DNA from: Cylindrotheca closterium
Lineage: Eukaryota; Bacillariophyta; Bacillariophyceae; Bacillariales; Bacillariaceae
Length of the DNA stretch: 64,000 bases
Assembly (NCBI GenBank): GCA_933822405.4
Contig: CAKOGP040002180.1
Coordinates: 7,695-71,694, forward strand
Direction: 5' to 3'
Made by a program: the position numbers and the translations under genes. Positions 42,085 to 51,816 of this stretch are shown one piece after another; position 1 is the stretch's first letter; each line of letters opens with the position of its first letter. Under the pieces are notes generated by a model. It was not told where the DNA came from. It saw only the letters and a list, made by a program, of their open reading frames with translations, and ran no database searches.

Positions 42085-42931
42085 ACTGTAGTAGAATGCT
42101 TATTTTAGTTTCAATCAGAGGAAGTTGATTTTTTGTGAGAAGGGATGGTGAGAAGCAAGAAATCGATGGCAAACAGCTGGTGCAAAAGACTTCTGAAGTG
42201 GTGTTCAGGTTCAGTCCGAACACCACGTCATGTTCCCACTAAAAGCCGCCTTTCTCCAACGGTGCAAAACCGGATTCTGATGAGTCATGAATTCTATCAA
42301 TGGATATCGTTAATTGAAAAATAGTGATGTCGTCCTTTCTAGAGGAGAAACATTTATGGAATTCGAAACGCCACGCGTTTCTTTCGCAATAGCATCGCGG
42401 GTTAATATCGTCAGCAACTACGAATGGGAGACCAAACGCTGGTGAAAAAATGACCCACAGGTTTGATTTTAGTACACGTACTGTAGCTGGTAAAACAGAA
42501 GAAACGTCTGTCAGAGCTAAAATTCTTTCTGTGCTAGCTACTAGCATCGATTCATTCGCACAATACGTGGCACGACGGAGTAGAGTGCTTACGGCCAATA
42601 ATTCAAACAACACAGCTCAGATTGCAAGAATGAATGAATGAATGACTATCTTGTTCGTTCAAACTTGGACCTTCTTGGGCGTGGCTGGAAACAGGTTGCA
42701 TTGAGGTGGCCGAGTTGTAATGAATCAATCAATCATCCCTTCTGTGAATTAATGGAATTCTATTTATTAAAAAATTACTAATACATCTAGATAGTATCAT
42801 GTGAGACTTCGGCATCACTGAGTTTACTGCTGCCTTCATCCATCCTTGAACAATATCCAATACAAAAATGACAATCTCCTTCGTCTCGTGTGTGAATCCG
42901 CACGATATTCATATCTAGGTCATCACAGCGC
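42085..42931. other. Intergenic region
   Basis: About 850 bases without a recognisable gene. Open frames at 42239-42613 and 42450-42641 overlap on opposite strands and have no recognisable content. Confidence 0.5.
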
Positions 42932-44389
42932 TTAGTAGAAATCAGGACGTTCTGCAGCAGCTTTCTTCTCTTTGTTTGCTTTCTTTCGTTTTGCTCTTTC
43001 TTGCTGTGCCACTTGTTTCGTTCGCTTGCGATGTTTTGCTTTGTCAGTAGATCGATATTCATCTGATTGCCCTGATGCCGCTCGGGCTTCCTTCAATTCG
43101 TCTGGAACACGAGCGGGATAACCTATCAGTGTCTCTGATTCCTGGCGAACCTTGATTGCTCCCAACGGAGCCCCTCTTGGTTTCTGTAGATGTTTCGGTT
43201 CCGCAGTTGTAACCGGCGCCTTGACTTCATTACGAAAATCACTGTAATAGATGGCAAGGTCAGCGGCAAACGCAAGGCATTCTGGAGTTGGTTTAGGACT
43301 TCCTCGTCGATTCTGGATAATCACATGAGCACCAGGACATCCACGGCTGTGCATCCATACATCGTTTCCCCGAGCAATGGACATGCTCAAATGTTCATTC
43401 CCCCGTCTATTTCTCCCAACGAGAACAATGCAACCACCAGGTGACATGAGTTTCCTCAAATTAGATTGTGGGGTACCAATCTCTGGTTTCGACTGTTTTC
43501 GATTGCTCTTGCCGCCATTCGATTGGGAGGACGATGACTTTGCTTGTGCTGCATCCCGTGGCAGAGGTGGCTGGAACTTGGTAGCTCGCGACGAGCGTTG
43601 CAGTCGGTCCTGTACCAGTGCGAGTCGTCCTTGGTTGATTTCCCCATCATCCATACACGCAGATTCGAGGTCGGCCTGGGCATCGGACAGCAGCTCCCAA
43701 GCTTGTTCCGATTCATTGAGCAGCTCCTTAACAATCTGCGATCCTCGTTTCAGTTTCCGTGCCTGTGCAAACAAGGCGTCTGCCTCTTCGTTGGCACTGG
43801 CATACTTTGGGTTCAGTGTCAATTCCACTTCTGCCCCATCATTTTCCCAATCTTGAACTGTGGCAGTCTTTACTCCAGGATTAAAATGATAGAGATTCGA
43901 CACCAAAAGTTGGGCTCTGGCAACTGTATCTTCTACACCTTGAGCTTTTTCATATTCCGATTGCAGTGACTTTCTCTTCTTTTCAAGCGCCTTTACGGCT
44001 TTCTTCAATGCCTTTGACCAATCTTGGTATTCTTCCAGCAATGGAGATTCGTTCACTTCTTCCGCTTGTTCGTTGTCATGGGAAAGCTCATCTTCTAAAT
44101 CAGGCTCGTCCCAACTCGATGTACTTTCTTCCACAAAGGTTGCCATTCGCAATTGACTCCATACATACCCTCTATTTCGAAAGGGTACAGTGGGTATGGA
44201 AAAAGAATCATCTTGGCCTATTCTCTGCGGCATTGGTTTGGAAAGAGAAGCATAATAATGATTTTTGGATACGATTGTTGTTTGAGGTTGTGCATGTTTA
44301 TTTGATGAAGGTGCAAAGGAATGTGTGGTTGGAATAATCGTCGCAAGCAGTGAAATATAGATTGGAAATTGATGACATTGAAACCACAT
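42932..44389 (-). CDS. NFACT-R domain protein with plastid leader
   Basis: The frame opens further upstream (TTG at 44440, ATG at 44437), but the ATG at 44389 gives a clean leader: MWFQCHQFPIYISLLATII followed by PTTHSFAPSS, a signal peptide with an S-F-A-P plastid junction. The product is 485 residues. A coiled-coil region (about 110-250, KALKKAVKALEKKRKSL... LLVSNLYHF) matches the middle of RqcH/NEMF/Tae2 proteins. The NFACT-R domain follows (about 315-425): GGCIVLVGRNRRGNEHLSM, DVWMHSRGCPGAHVII, LAIYYSDFRNEVKAPV, KPRGAPLGAIKV. The N-terminal NFACT-N domain of RqcH is absent. The C-terminus is Lys-rich. RqcH-type proteins bind large ribosomal subunits with stalled chains; action on plastid ribosomes is inferred. 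Confidence 0.85.
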   Translation of the reverse strand: MWFQCHQFPIYISLLATIIPTTHSFAPSSNKHAQPQTTIVSKNHYYASLSKPMPQRIGQDDSFSIPTVPFRNRGYVWSQLRMATFVEESTSSWDEPDLEDELSHDNEQAEEVNESPLLEEYQDWSKALKKAVKALEKKRKSLQSEYEKAQGVEDTVARAQLLVSNLYHFNPGVKTATVQDWENDGAEVELTLNPKYASANEEADALFAQARKLKRGSQIVKELLNESEQAWELLSDAQADLESACMDDGEINQGRLALVQDRLQRSSRATKFQPPLPRDAAQAKSSSSQSNGGKSNRKQSKPEIGTPQSNLRKLMSPGGCIVLVGRNRRGNEHLSMSIARGNDVWMHSRGCPGAHVIIQNRRGSPKPTPECLAFAADLAIYYSDFRNEVKAPVTTAEPKHLQKPRGAPLGAIKVRQESETLIGYPARVPDELKEARAASGQSDEYRSTDKAKHRKRTKQVAQQERAKRKKANKEKKAAAERPDFY

Positions 44390-44719
44390 GGTTGCTTTCA
44401 GGTTCTGTCGGCTTGCATGGACAAGATGAGTCGTCATCAACCAATAAACAGAATATTATGGGTGTCGTGTTGATATTGCCACAAAACGCCCTTTGAGCTG
44501 GTTGACATTCCACGCGTTTTGGGGGAAGCTATTGTTTTCCCTCATTGAGGGTCCCTGGTTTCGAGACTCGCAATATTGTACATTACTGTATGTAGTATCT
44601 CGTAAAGGTATTGGAAGAGTATATAGCCCATGCTGCAAACTACAGGTTTTACAAGAGAGAAACTACATTACAGCAGTTTTCCAAGACTTTCGACCTGCCA
44701 CAGCAATCCAAGAAGCAGA
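44390..44719. other. Intergenic region
   Basis: 330 bases between two minus-strand genes; it should contain the promoter of the NFACT-R gene. No gene seen. Confidence 0.5.
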
Positions 44720-45343
44720 TCATTCGTCCTTGACATCATCCTGCCAGCTGAATGGTATTCCGTGCCGAATTGCTTCCACTTTGATCACCTTCCAATTCTC
44801 ATCAAACTTGGGAACATCTGTACCAAAGCCTTCTTTCCCAGGAAGCAAACATTGAAAGTTGGCAACAACCGCACGGTTGGGACAATCAATCTGGTGTATC
44901 GCATCAATCTTGTAGTTTGGAGACCCCCTTTCTTCTGCTCCCAGCAAAAATCGTTTGGATTCAATGATACTTTCCTTGCCAGAAAAGCCAAACATTTCCG
45001 AGTTGGGGTGTAACATTTCTTCAAAAATATCCGGCAATCCAAAAGCATCTGCGAGCAACCAGAGTAGGCCATATCCAAGCAGCTTGCGTCGATCACTGCA
45101 ATCGGCTGCTGTCAATGTTGATTTCATGCTCTGGACCACCATAGATATCGTTATTTTGGACAATTGCTCCTCGTCGTCACTGCCTTCCACTGCACTGTAT
45201 TGAATGGCTTGGCCTTTGCAGGTAACCGCTAGGGTCACACCGATTTCGGAAAGGTGTCGAAAGGATACAAGATCATCATTTATTTTGCAGAAAAAGTAGC
45301 ACAGACGAACAATTTCTTCGTCTCCAAGATTCTGCAGACCCAT
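44720..45343 (-). CDS. Unknown protein, 207 aa
   Basis: The open frame begins with TTG at 45379, just after an in-frame TAG; the first ATG is at 45343. The protein has no signal peptide or membrane segment. Recognisable only as a globular mixed alpha/beta protein: DEEIVRLCYFFCKINDDLVSF, RRKLLGYGLLWLLADAFGLPDIFEEML, and a C-terminal part with NWKVIKVEAIRHGIPFSW. I do not recognise the family. It is head to head with the histidine phosphatase gene at 45587, 243 bp away. Confidence 0.6.
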   Translation of the reverse strand: MGLQNLGDEEIVRLCYFFCKINDDLVSFRHLSEIGVTLAVTCKGQAIQYSAVEGSDDEEQLSKITISMVVQSMKSTLTAADCSDRRKLLGYGLLWLLADAFGLPDIFEEMLHPNSEMFGFSGKESIIESKRFLLGAEERGSPNYKIDAIHQIDCPNRAVVANFQCLLPGKEGFGTDVPKFDENWKVIKVEAIRHGIPFSWQDDVKDE

Positions 45344-45586
45344 TTCACCTTTCAAATCTTTCGAAATTTTGTATCGCAATATTGCATACTATTGTCGACA
45401 ACAACCAATAGCAGTGGCATCAAAGAAGCATGTCATCTTTTTTCTCCCAAAATTTTCGCGCATACTATCGCGCACAGAATTCACATAATGACGTTCAATC
45501 ATCATCTCAAGTCGCAATTTTATTTTACTGACACGACGCACTTCAACAATCTTACGACAAGATTCAAAACTATTGTCAACGACATC

Positions 45587-46463
45587 ATGGTCTCCTCCCA
45601 AAAGCTCTCATCGTTTGGTGTTGCCGTCGCAGCATACTGCTATCTCGCAACCCACCTGTTGGCTTTCACTCATGTCAGTCGTGGTGTGGAAGGATTTCAT
45701 TTCAAGGTGTTCCTTCTACGTCATGGTCAGACCGATGCAAATGCCGGTGGTATCATTCAAGGATCTGCCGATTTTTCACGCTTGACTGACCTTGGGAAAC
45801 AACAAGCAAGGGATGCTTATAATGTTTTGCCTTCTTCTCCTTTAGATACAGCCGAAGATTTACGAATATCTTCCATCTACTGTTCTCCGTTGACTCGAGC
45901 TCAACAAACTCTTGCCGAATTGCGAAAGGTTGACAGTTTACAACCAAAGGAGGCGGCCAAGTTGCCTTTGGACGAGCAAACTCTTTCCAATCTACGGGAA
46001 ATTGACTTTTATGATTGGGAAGGAAAAGATAAATTGGAGCTTCAGAAGGTCTTTCCAGAATCGTATCGAGCGTGGAAAGCTGGCGATCCTACTAATTTAC
46101 ATGTTTTCGACTCCAGCAGCAACATTGAGCCAGCTATTCACTATCCATTGCTGGAACTATGGGAACGCGCTGATCTGGTATGGGATGAGATTTTTTGGAC
46201 TCGAAAAGCAGCGTGCCGAAGAGAGCCGTGCCACATTGATCGTCGCACATGGCTCGTTGGGACAAGCTCTTTTGGGGTCTGCGATGGGATGGGGTCCGGA
46301 TCACTTTCGGGAGCATGAATTCCCCAACTGTGGAATGATCGAATTGAACTTTTCCGACTTCAAAACTAGACCGCCACATGCGGATCGATGGCGTTGGATT
46401 TGGCCCACCCCGTCGGCCAAGTGGAGTTATCCTTTGGAGGTCATGGAAACATGTCAAAGCTAG
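45587..46463 (+). pseudogene. Histidine phosphatase (phosphoglycerate mutase-like), frameshifted
   Basis: The ATG at 45587 opens a hydrophobic leader (LSSFGVAVAAYCYLATHLLAF), so the protein is secreted or plastid-bound. The phosphatase domain starts FLLRHGQTDANAGGIIQGSADFSRLTDLG, with the catalytic RHG. It continues through IYCSPLTRAQQTL and LREIDFYDWEGKDK. At a run of six T (46191-46196) the frame breaks: the first frame goes on into nonsense ending at 46318, while the second His-containing half (RATLIVAHGSLGQALLGSAMGW to the stop at 46463) is intact in another frame. Dropping one T would join the halves. This could be a sequencing error, a new null allele or true frameshifting. The substrate cannot be told. 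Confidence 0.8.
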
Positions 46464-47502
46464 GAAGGGAATACCGTAGCTCTTTTTCAAGTAATAACTG
46501 CGTGGCTCGTTGAACTTGGATAATAGTCCCATGTACGAATAAAGACACTTTGTGCCAGAATGGCAGCCAAGCAAGAAGATACCGACATCGGCCAAAGATA
46601 GTTACGTGTACGCAGCAGTGCAACGAAAATTCCAGCTGCAACGAAAGACAAGCGACTGTCTGTATCATGTACCTAGGAAATTGGAGCAGTGGAAATGGAA
46701 ACGAGCCTTTGATTGCCGCGGCATCTTCATCCGTGCCTGCCTGTCAGCTGTACGAGTATAGAAAAACGGTATCATTAGCAATACAAGAAATTATCTTTAT
46801 GAATAATTCAATCTAGGAGGCGAGGCTTCTATTTAACTAGTGCTCTAGGTGGAGCATAGTGTACCGGCACTGGTAGCAGTAGAGTCAGCTTCTCAGACAA
46901 GGAAACTTGATCGATACACTCAACACCTACAGTACCAGGTACAGTACAATACTCTTCGTCCCTACAGTATTGTACAGGATGAAGATGATTCTTCATACAA
47001 GATTCGCGAGAAGATTCATTCCATGAATTTTGTGGCGAATAGTAGTGTTGCGTCATTGATTGAAGTTGCGGGTTCAAAAAAGCTCGAATGACTCAGTATT
47101 GTGAACCTCGCAGGCCTCCTACTTAACGGTTGTGAGTGCGTCATTGCAAAACAGTCAAAAACCTCGAGTGAGTCAGAATTGTGAACCTCGCAAGCAACAC
47201 TGTAAACCGTACAGCTTTACGAACAAACCACGCGAGCACGAATCAGAAATGCTGCTGATTCAATCAAAAAGCATTCGATACTTCGCGGGTATCTTTGCGT
47301 CAGAGGTTTGGGAATGACAAAGAAGTCCACGTACCTAATGGTACATTCCATACGGAAAAACCCAGAGCTCGACCTCTCTCATTTTTTGGACCTCGGATAC
47401 GCACCACGCACCTGAAATTGCCAATGCAACAATCTTCATCACAAATCAAACATCTTCCACAAAACGAAGCAACTGCAAAACATAAACCACGCAATCAACA
47501 CA
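46464..47502. other. Intergenic region upstream of epimerase copy 1
   Basis: No gene is visible. GTACCAGGTAC lies at 46932-46942 next to a perfect hairpin at 46944-46975. From about 47160 blocks are shared with 52260-52528 upstream of the second epimerase: GTGAGTCAGAATTGTGAA, TCTTTGCGTCAGAGGTTT, GAAGTCCACGTA and GAGCTCGACCTCTCTCATTT. These conserved blocks within diverged sequence may mark shared promoter elements. Confidence 0.6.
46944..46975. repeat. Hairpin with 10-bp perfect arms
   Basis: GTACAATACT (46944-46953) and AGTATTGTAC (46966-46975) are exact reverse complements separated by 12 bases. It lies directly beside the palindrome GTACCAGGTAC at 46932-46942 and is not followed by a T run that would suggest a terminator. 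Confidence 0.8.
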
Positions 47503-48690
47503 ATGAACAAATCTCTTGACGATAGCCAACATACCTTCCCTACCACCACAGGTGAGGGATCCGAATCAGATGCTTCTTCCATCTCGGAGTCGTCATCGGC
47601 ATCCACAACAGCATCATGGTCCGACACCGAGTTGATGGAACCTCACGTCGGCTACAAGAAGGTCCTAGTCACCGGTGGAGCAGGCTTCATCGGAAGCCAC
47701 GTCGCCGACTACCTGCTAGAACGAGGTGACGATGTTGTCATTATCGATGAATTGAACGAATACTACGATGTTACCATCAAAGAATCCAATTTGCGGCTTT
47801 TGACTGAAAAATACGGCGAGGAGCGAGTTGCCATCTACCGAGGCGACATCTGCGACGCCACCTTGATGACAGAGCTTTTCGAAAAGGAACGACCCCAATG
47901 GGTATGCCACATGGCTGCCCGTGCTGGTGTCCGTCCATCCATCGAGGATCCTTTTGTCTACATCCATTCCAACATCCAAGGAACCACGCAACTTATGGAG
48001 CTTGCCCACAGATACGGAGTGCAAAATTTCGTGTTTGCCTCATCTTCGTCTGTCTATGGAGGATCCAAGTCTACTTTCTTCTCCGAAGATGAAGTTGTGG
48101 ACAATCCAGTCAGCCCCTACGCTGCCAGTAAGAAGACCTGTGAGCTTCTTGCCTACACATACCACCACCTATACAAGCTGAATGTCACCGGACTTCGCTT
48201 CTTCACCGTCTACGGTCCCCGCGGACGCCCGGACATGGCACCATTCAAGTTCATTGATCGTGTCAGCCGCGGTGCTGAAATCCAACAGTTTGGTGACGGA
48301 TCATCATCTCGTGACTACACTTACATTTCCGACATTGTCGATGGTGTCGTCCGTTCGATCGATCGCCCATACGCGTACCAAATTTTCAATTTGGGCAAGG
48401 GCGACGGTACATCCTTGAGAGAGTTCATCTCCTTGGTCGAAAAGCACACCGGCAAGGCGGCCAACCGAAAGATCCTACCAGATCAACCAGGTGATGTCCC
48501 ATACACTTGTGCCGATGTTCGAAAAGCCCAACATTTGTTGGGATACACATCAAAGGTCAGCTTTGAAGACGGCATTGCGAAAACCGCAAGGTGGTATCGC
48601 CAAACGTACATGAAGAACAAGGTTGAAGTCCTTCCACAAGTCGAGGCACCAACGACGACTATTCAATTAGAAGCCACACAGGCTTGTTAG
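47503..48690 (+). CDS. NAD-dependent sugar epimerase, UDP-glucuronate 4-epimerase-like (copy 1)
   Basis: This 395-residue protein belongs to the extended short-chain dehydrogenase family. After a Ser-rich N-terminus, the NAD-binding motif VLVTGGAGFIGSHVADYL is followed by DELNEYYDVTIKESNL, typical of UDP-glucuronate or UDP-galactose 4-epimerases. The catalytic SSSSVYGG Ser and the YAASK Tyr-Lys pair are present, with LRFFTVYGPRGRPDMA and RDYTYISDIVDG downstream. The UDP-glucuronate enzyme is favoured by the NxYYD and GRPDMA patterns, but UDP-glucose substrates are not excluded. It would supply sugar nucleotides for wall or mucilage polysaccharides, probably in the cytosol or Golgi; no leader or membrane segment is seen. 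A near-identical copy is at 52529. Confidence 0.88.
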   Translation: MNKSLDDSQHTFPTTTGEGSESDASSISESSSASTTASWSDTELMEPHVGYKKVLVTGGAGFIGSHVADYLLERGDDVVIIDELNEYYDVTIKESNLRLLTEKYGEERVAIYRGDICDATLMTELFEKERPQWVCHMAARAGVRPSIEDPFVYIHSNIQGTTQLMELAHRYGVQNFVFASSSSVYGGSKSTFFSEDEVVDNPVSPYAASKKTCELLAYTYHHLYKLNVTGLRFFTVYGPRGRPDMAPFKFIDRVSRGAEIQQFGDGSSSRDYTYISDIVDGVVRSIDRPYAYQIFNLGKGDGTSLREFISLVEKHTGKAANRKILPDQPGDVPYTCADVRKAQHLLGYTSKVSFEDGIAKTARWYRQTYMKNKVEVLPQVEAPTTTIQLEATQAC

Positions 48691-49681
48691 GGGATGGTTG
48701 GCTTTTGACAATAGTTTTTGTGTATAATACTAAACATCATGTATATTACTTTAATTTCGAAAAGAATCTTTTACATTATAAATTTATTGTTGGTGTTAAA
48801 ATCTCATGTCTCATCTTCGATCTCTTTCGATCCCTTCATCTATGTAAAAAATCTCAGTCTTGACATGCAAAATGCCTATTATTCTGTACGTAAAAGTTTA
48901 TCCTACTAACCCCCTCATCATGCAGAAGACAATAGTTAAGGTATTGTGGACTCATAGCAACGGCAGCTCATGCTCTATGCTGATCTGCTTTCAAGCTCAT
49001 GATGGCACTCCTCTCCCCTATAACTCAGATTCTTGTCTAAAAATCACCTTACCCCCTCTAGCAGTTAAAAGTTTTCTACCTATATTGCTGCAATGGAGTC
49101 TGAAGGTGTTTTGCTCGAGTTCCGAGTTGGATTGCGCCGGGGACGGCCAGGAAAATCAATACTATCGAAGATAGCCAACTGGCGCCTTCTTTTCGGGTTC
49201 TTCTGCTTGGTGTTTTCTTGGAGTGACTCTGGTGGGTTGTGGTGTGATAACTCTATCTTTCTGTCAGTATACTTGCACACAAGTTCGATATGTGTAGATC
49301 GGACTTAGGTTGCTGGTGCAATACTGAGATGACGGTCGCCCTACCGTCGTTCATGGAGTCACTATTGAGTCCATTGGTTCGACCGCTTTCTTCCGTCTAC
49401 GTTAGATTTACTCACAAGAATTGTATGCTAAATTTCTATTTCCCGGCCGTTCCGGGGATTTTTGCCAGCTTTGTACTTTGTACGCGTTCACTTTCCTACG
49501 GTGGTGATTCGAAGTATTCATTTCTATACGGTCAGCTGCGGGTAGAGTACAGACCTTCGGTCGTTCCGCCAAAAAGTTTCATGTGTGCAAGGTATGGAGT
49601 TAGCGGTATTACAGTAATAGCACCGAATTTTGGCCCCAAAGTCCGCTAACCGCGAAAGCATGACGACAACTGTATGCAGCT
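48691..49681. other. Intergenic region, possibly with upstream exons of the next gene
   Basis: The first 70 bases match the sequence after epimerase copy 2. A frame at 49093-49308 (MESEGVLLEFRVGLRRGRPG, then a hydrophobic stretch) and another at 49290-49649 could be exons of a membrane domain preceding the dephospho-CoA kinase gene, but I find no convincing splice sites, so I do not call them. Confidence 0.4.
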
Positions 49682-50920
49682 ATGAGTATACGCCCATTTA
49701 AGATGTTTGTAGCTTCCTTCGGACAGCGCCGAGTTTACCCTCGACGACTTGTGGAAGAGTGTGTTCTGGGGTCGCTTATACTCGTCCCGATAGGATTTCT
49801 TGTTGGTGTTGTTTCTTCACGGTTGCGTACGAAGATGAGCCTGAAATTCATTCGATCAGATATCTGGACAACGATGGTTGTCTTTCTTGTCGGGAAACTT
49901 TTGATTCAGTGGCTTCTGGCATCATTGTCATGTGTACCATTATCAGAGAAAGGAAAGGGTGACTACTACTATGGTTTCAGCTGGCTACTACAATCATATG
50001 GCATGTTCTGTCCCTCGGACTTCGAATCAATCGGAACGCTCCTGAGCCCTGATGCAATGGCGATTTTGTTCTCTCTCAGACTAGTATTTGTATGCCTTGG
50101 AGTTCATCTCGGAGAATCAATGTGCTTTGTCGCTTTAACAGGTGGTATTGCATGTGGCAAAAGTAGTGTCAGTGGAATTTTGGTCGGGTCTCAATCCAGT
50201 GACAACTATCAAGATGGAACGGTTGGTTTAATTTGTGCAGATACGATAGCTCACCAGATTCTTCTTCCTCCATCCGTATTGGAATCATATTCTGTTGAGG
50301 GGAGCAATCCAACTACAGTGATCGCTTGCGTAGTCAAGCCAAAGGAATCTGTTTTCTTTGAGCTAGTCGCTGCTTTTGAAGGACATGATATTCTTTCACC
50401 AAATGGAACAATTGATAGAACCAAGATGGGCTCAATCGTTTTTCGTGATGGAGAAAAGAGACGTGGATTGAATAGGATTACCCACCCGAAAATATTCAGC
50501 ATCCTGATGTCGAGGCTTGTTCACCAGGCACTCTTTTCGAATAATGATTTAGTTGTGGCGGATGTTCCTCTTCTGTTCGAAAGTGGAAAACTATCGTGGT
50601 TATTTGCGATTACAATCTGTGTTGTTACAGATCCTGTGACTCAGTTTCACCGGCTACAACTTCGCAATCCAGAGCTTTCACCAAAGGAATGTGAAGATAG
50701 AATCAACTCCCAGCTGAACTTGGACTTGAAAATGAAGTTGTCTGATATTGTTATTGATAACTCGGGTAGCTTAGATGAGCTGAAGGATAAGGTAGAAGAT
50801 GTTCGACGCGACATTATGCGACGCTTGTTTGGCATTGGACTTTCGCTTTTGCAGGTGCTCTTGCTCATCGGAGGATCCACCAGCATTGCTATCTCCTCAA
50901 AGTTTTTTTCGCAAACATAG
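49682..50920 (+). CDS. Dephospho-CoA kinase with N-terminal membrane extension
   Basis: The C-terminal 266 residues (from Met-147, ATG at 50120) are a dephospho-CoA kinase: P-loop FVALTGGIACGKSS (Lys-160), CADTIAHQ, IDRTKMGSIVF, RITHPKI, ADVPLLFES and a C-terminal Asn-Ser segment with IVIDNSG. The enzyme phosphorylates dephospho-CoA, the last step of coenzyme A synthesis. Before it the frame stays open for 146 residues with about three membrane segments (VLGSLILVPIGFLVGVVS, TTMVVFLVGKLLIQWLLASL, AILFSLRLVFVCLGVHL). Another hydrophobic stretch ends the protein (GIGLSLLQVLLLIGGSTSIA). Eukaryotic relatives often have a short membrane anchor, but three segments are unusual. Either ATG could be used. 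CoA synthesis at an organelle membrane is inference. Confidence 0.85.
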   Translation: MSIRPFKMFVASFGQRRVYPRRLVEECVLGSLILVPIGFLVGVVSSRLRTKMSLKFIRSDIWTTMVVFLVGKLLIQWLLASLSCVPLSEKGKGDYYYGFSWLLQSYGMFCPSDFESIGTLLSPDAMAILFSLRLVFVCLGVHLGESMCFVALTGGIACGKSSVSGILVGSQSSDNYQDGTVGLICADTIAHQILLPPSVLESYSVEGSNPTTVIACVVKPKESVFFELVAAFEGHDILSPNGTIDRTKMGSIVFRDGEKRRGLNRITHPKIFSILMSRLVHQALFSNNDLVVADVPLLFESGKLSWLFAITICVVTDPVTQFHRLQLRNPELSPKECEDRINSQLNLDLKMKLSDIVIDNSGSLDELKDKVEDVRRDIMRRLFGIGLSLLQVLLLIGGSTSIAISSKFFSQT

Positions 50921-51816
50921 CAGGGACTGGTCCATTGGTCGGAGTTGCAAGCATACTGGAAAAGTTGCAAGAGAAACAGGTGAACCATTGCTTGAATGTG
51001 TCAGCAACGGTCGTGTGTGTGCCATGTACAGTTTCAACCTTGGCAATCATATGAAACGAACCGTTGGTTATTCTGGCCACCATTGCCAGCAATGATCGTT
51101 TGACAAGCTGCCAGCATAGCACGGATTGAACTATTTGGGGATCCTTTTCTGCTCCATCGTTTTTCACTTGTGTCTATTTGAAGCACGATACCTAGCTAGT
51201 AGTATTGTCCTTCTGCCTTGTTATTTCCACTACATGGTGAATTGAACGAAATGCACAATGGAAAGCCCGACCGGATCGATTTTTTAATATGAAAGATATT
51301 TACCGTAGCTCCGAGTATACTGTACCGTTTTATATATATGATGATGATGAGTCTCAATGGTATCGTCAGCAAGCATTTGTGGGAGTGAGTTGACTATGAC
51401 TGTATTTTCAGTTCCAGTTCTAGTTCCCAAACAGTAATTTGTAGCTACCGGTATGCTTCATCCACTATTTTCGAGGAAGGAAATATGCCGAAGTCCCTTC
51501 TTGTGACTTTTGCATGTTTCCCATAAGGAACAATGAGCAAAACAAGCTCCACCCCTTAACTATCCCTGTATAATTCTCCTCGTCCGAAGGGCCACTTATG
51601 GTGACAAATATTACGATCACGTTATTATAGTTCCGATAGTAATAATATCTTGCGTCTCTGCTTTTTGAAGATTCTTTCACTTTGAAGTCGAAGATTTCTT
51701 TTGTCGTCTGCCCGTTTGTACTCGTATGACGGCATCAGCTGGCGCTGTCCCAGTTTTAGCGCGAACTTTCTCTGTTGCCAAGCAGCATCACAACTTTGGA
51801 AGTAGCATCTGAAACC
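50921..51816. other. Intergenic region
   Basis: No gene is visible in 900 bases. It contains a short AT run followed by (GATGAT)-like sequence near 51335-51350. Open frames on both strands have no recognisable content. Confidence 0.5.

Noticed and set aside
44390..44440. Upstream start of the NFACT-R gene
   Set aside because: It begins with TTG or an ATG at 44437 that would place 16 polar residues before the leader; the ATG at 44389 gives a clean signal peptide.
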